Positions 63,850 through 64,000 of a stretch of 64,000 nt of DNA are shown here, piece by piece. The translations under genes and the position numbers were made by a program. The notes beneath the pieces are model-generated. The model saw only the letters and a list, made by a program, of their open reading frames with translations, ran no database searches and had not been told where the DNA came from. Source of the DNA: Paenibacillus apiarius (lineage in GTDB: Bacteria; Bacillota; Bacilli; Paenibacillales; Paenibacillaceae); contig NZ_JAFFHZ010000002.1 of assembly GCF_017052585.1 (NCBI RefSeq), positions 1 to 64,000 of the forward strand. Direction: 5' to 3'. Positions within the stretch are counted from its first letter, which is position 1; each line of letters begins with the position of its first letter.

Positions 63850-64000
63850 ATGAAAAACACAAAGCATAATGTCATTCAAAGATATAATCCAGAAAATATT
63901 GCGAAACCTGTTGGGAACTATAGTCATGTCACAAAAATAAGCAGAAATGCCGAGATGTTTGTGTTTTCTGGTCAAATTGGTATTGATCACAACGATAATA
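63850..64000 (+). CDS. RidA-family protein, 5' end
   Basis: Starts at ATG 63850 after AAAAGGAGAG and runs off the window. The first 50 residues (RYNPENIAKPVGNYSHVTKI, EMFVFSGQIGID) fit the RidA/YjgF family of enamine/imine deaminases or their paralogues. Catalytic Arg not reached. Confidence 0.8.
   Translation, partial: MKNTKHNVIQRYNPENIAKPVGNYSHVTKISRNAEMFVFSGQIGIDHNDN

Noticed and set aside
1..64000. CRISPR arrays, tRNA/rRNA genes, replication origin
   Set aside because: No regularly spaced short repeats, no cloverleaf-like or rRNA-like sequence and no dnaA-box cluster were seen on reading both strands; a covariance-model or repeat search would be the decisive check.

Overview
The window looks like a Paenibacillus chromosome, most plausibly from the apiarius/thiaminolyticus/popilliae/alvei group. 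This is inferred from gene content only: a large NRPS gene, bacterial nitric-oxide synthase, MprF, LrgAB, many secreted proteins with copper-amine-oxidase-type N-terminal domains, and a VanA-type glycopeptide-resistance cluster of the kind reported from environmental Paenibacillus. Genes of moderate to high GC alternate with AT-rich, gene-poor stretches full of broken genes and insertion sequences.

Layout. 1-6.4 kb: 5' part of an NRPS gene (minus strand) with two nearly identical C-A-T modules in tandem (3120-bp period). 6.4-15.7 kb: metabolic and regulatory genes, including a prenyltransferase-like protein, a WYL regulator translationally coupled to an AlkZ-related protein, nitric-oxide synthase, a UvrA-like drug-resistance ATPase with its MarR regulator, and an APH-family phosphotransferase. 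15.7-21.6 kb: a scrap island with two IS630-family copies, duplicated gene ends, a broken transglutaminase-like gene and a divergent lipoprotein/secreted-protein pair bracketed by 80-bp direct repeats. 20.7-21.9 kb: a P-loop kinase-like gene preceded by a short leader ORF and mutually exclusive hairpins, which looks like a translation-coupled attenuator.

22-39.9 kb is ordinary core or accessory chromosome: a GMC oxidoreductase/subunit III/membrane-protein operon, an enolase-superfamily enzyme, VOC and DCC proteins, an XRE-cupin regulator divergent from a DMT exporter, a Vat-type streptogramin acetyltransferase behind a strong promoter and an attenuator-like terminator, two secreted proteins, lrgAB, mprF and a tyrosine recombinase with a perfect palindrome upstream. 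40-49.2 kb: a methyltransferase, an Rrf2 regulator, SelO, a tandem pair of solute-binding lipoproteins, a GNAT and a SuFu-domain protein.

49.4-63.1 kb is the most interesting region. The N-terminal and C-terminal parts of what reads as one TPR gene lie at 49.4 kb and 62.6 kb. The ~13 kb between them carries the van cluster in the order vanR-vanS-(vanW pseudogene)-vanH-vanA-type ligase-vanX-(racemase fragment, helicase fragment)-vanY-vanZ, all on the minus strand, followed by a broken Ser/Thr kinase gene, an ISL3 remnant and an intact IS256-family element. VanRS sense and respond. VanHAX make D-lactate, ligate D-Ala-D-Lac and destroy D-Ala-D-Ala. VanY trims residual D-Ala-ending precursors and VanZ adds teicoplanin resistance. 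The fossils inside the cluster (racemase C-terminus, ICE-type helicase N-terminus, vanW with a nonsense codon) suggest it was assembled by recombination among van/ICE modules. The window ends with a truncated hydrolase, a frameshifted small membrane protein and the start of a RidA-family gene.

All calls come from reading the sequence and from memory of protein families; no database search was run.
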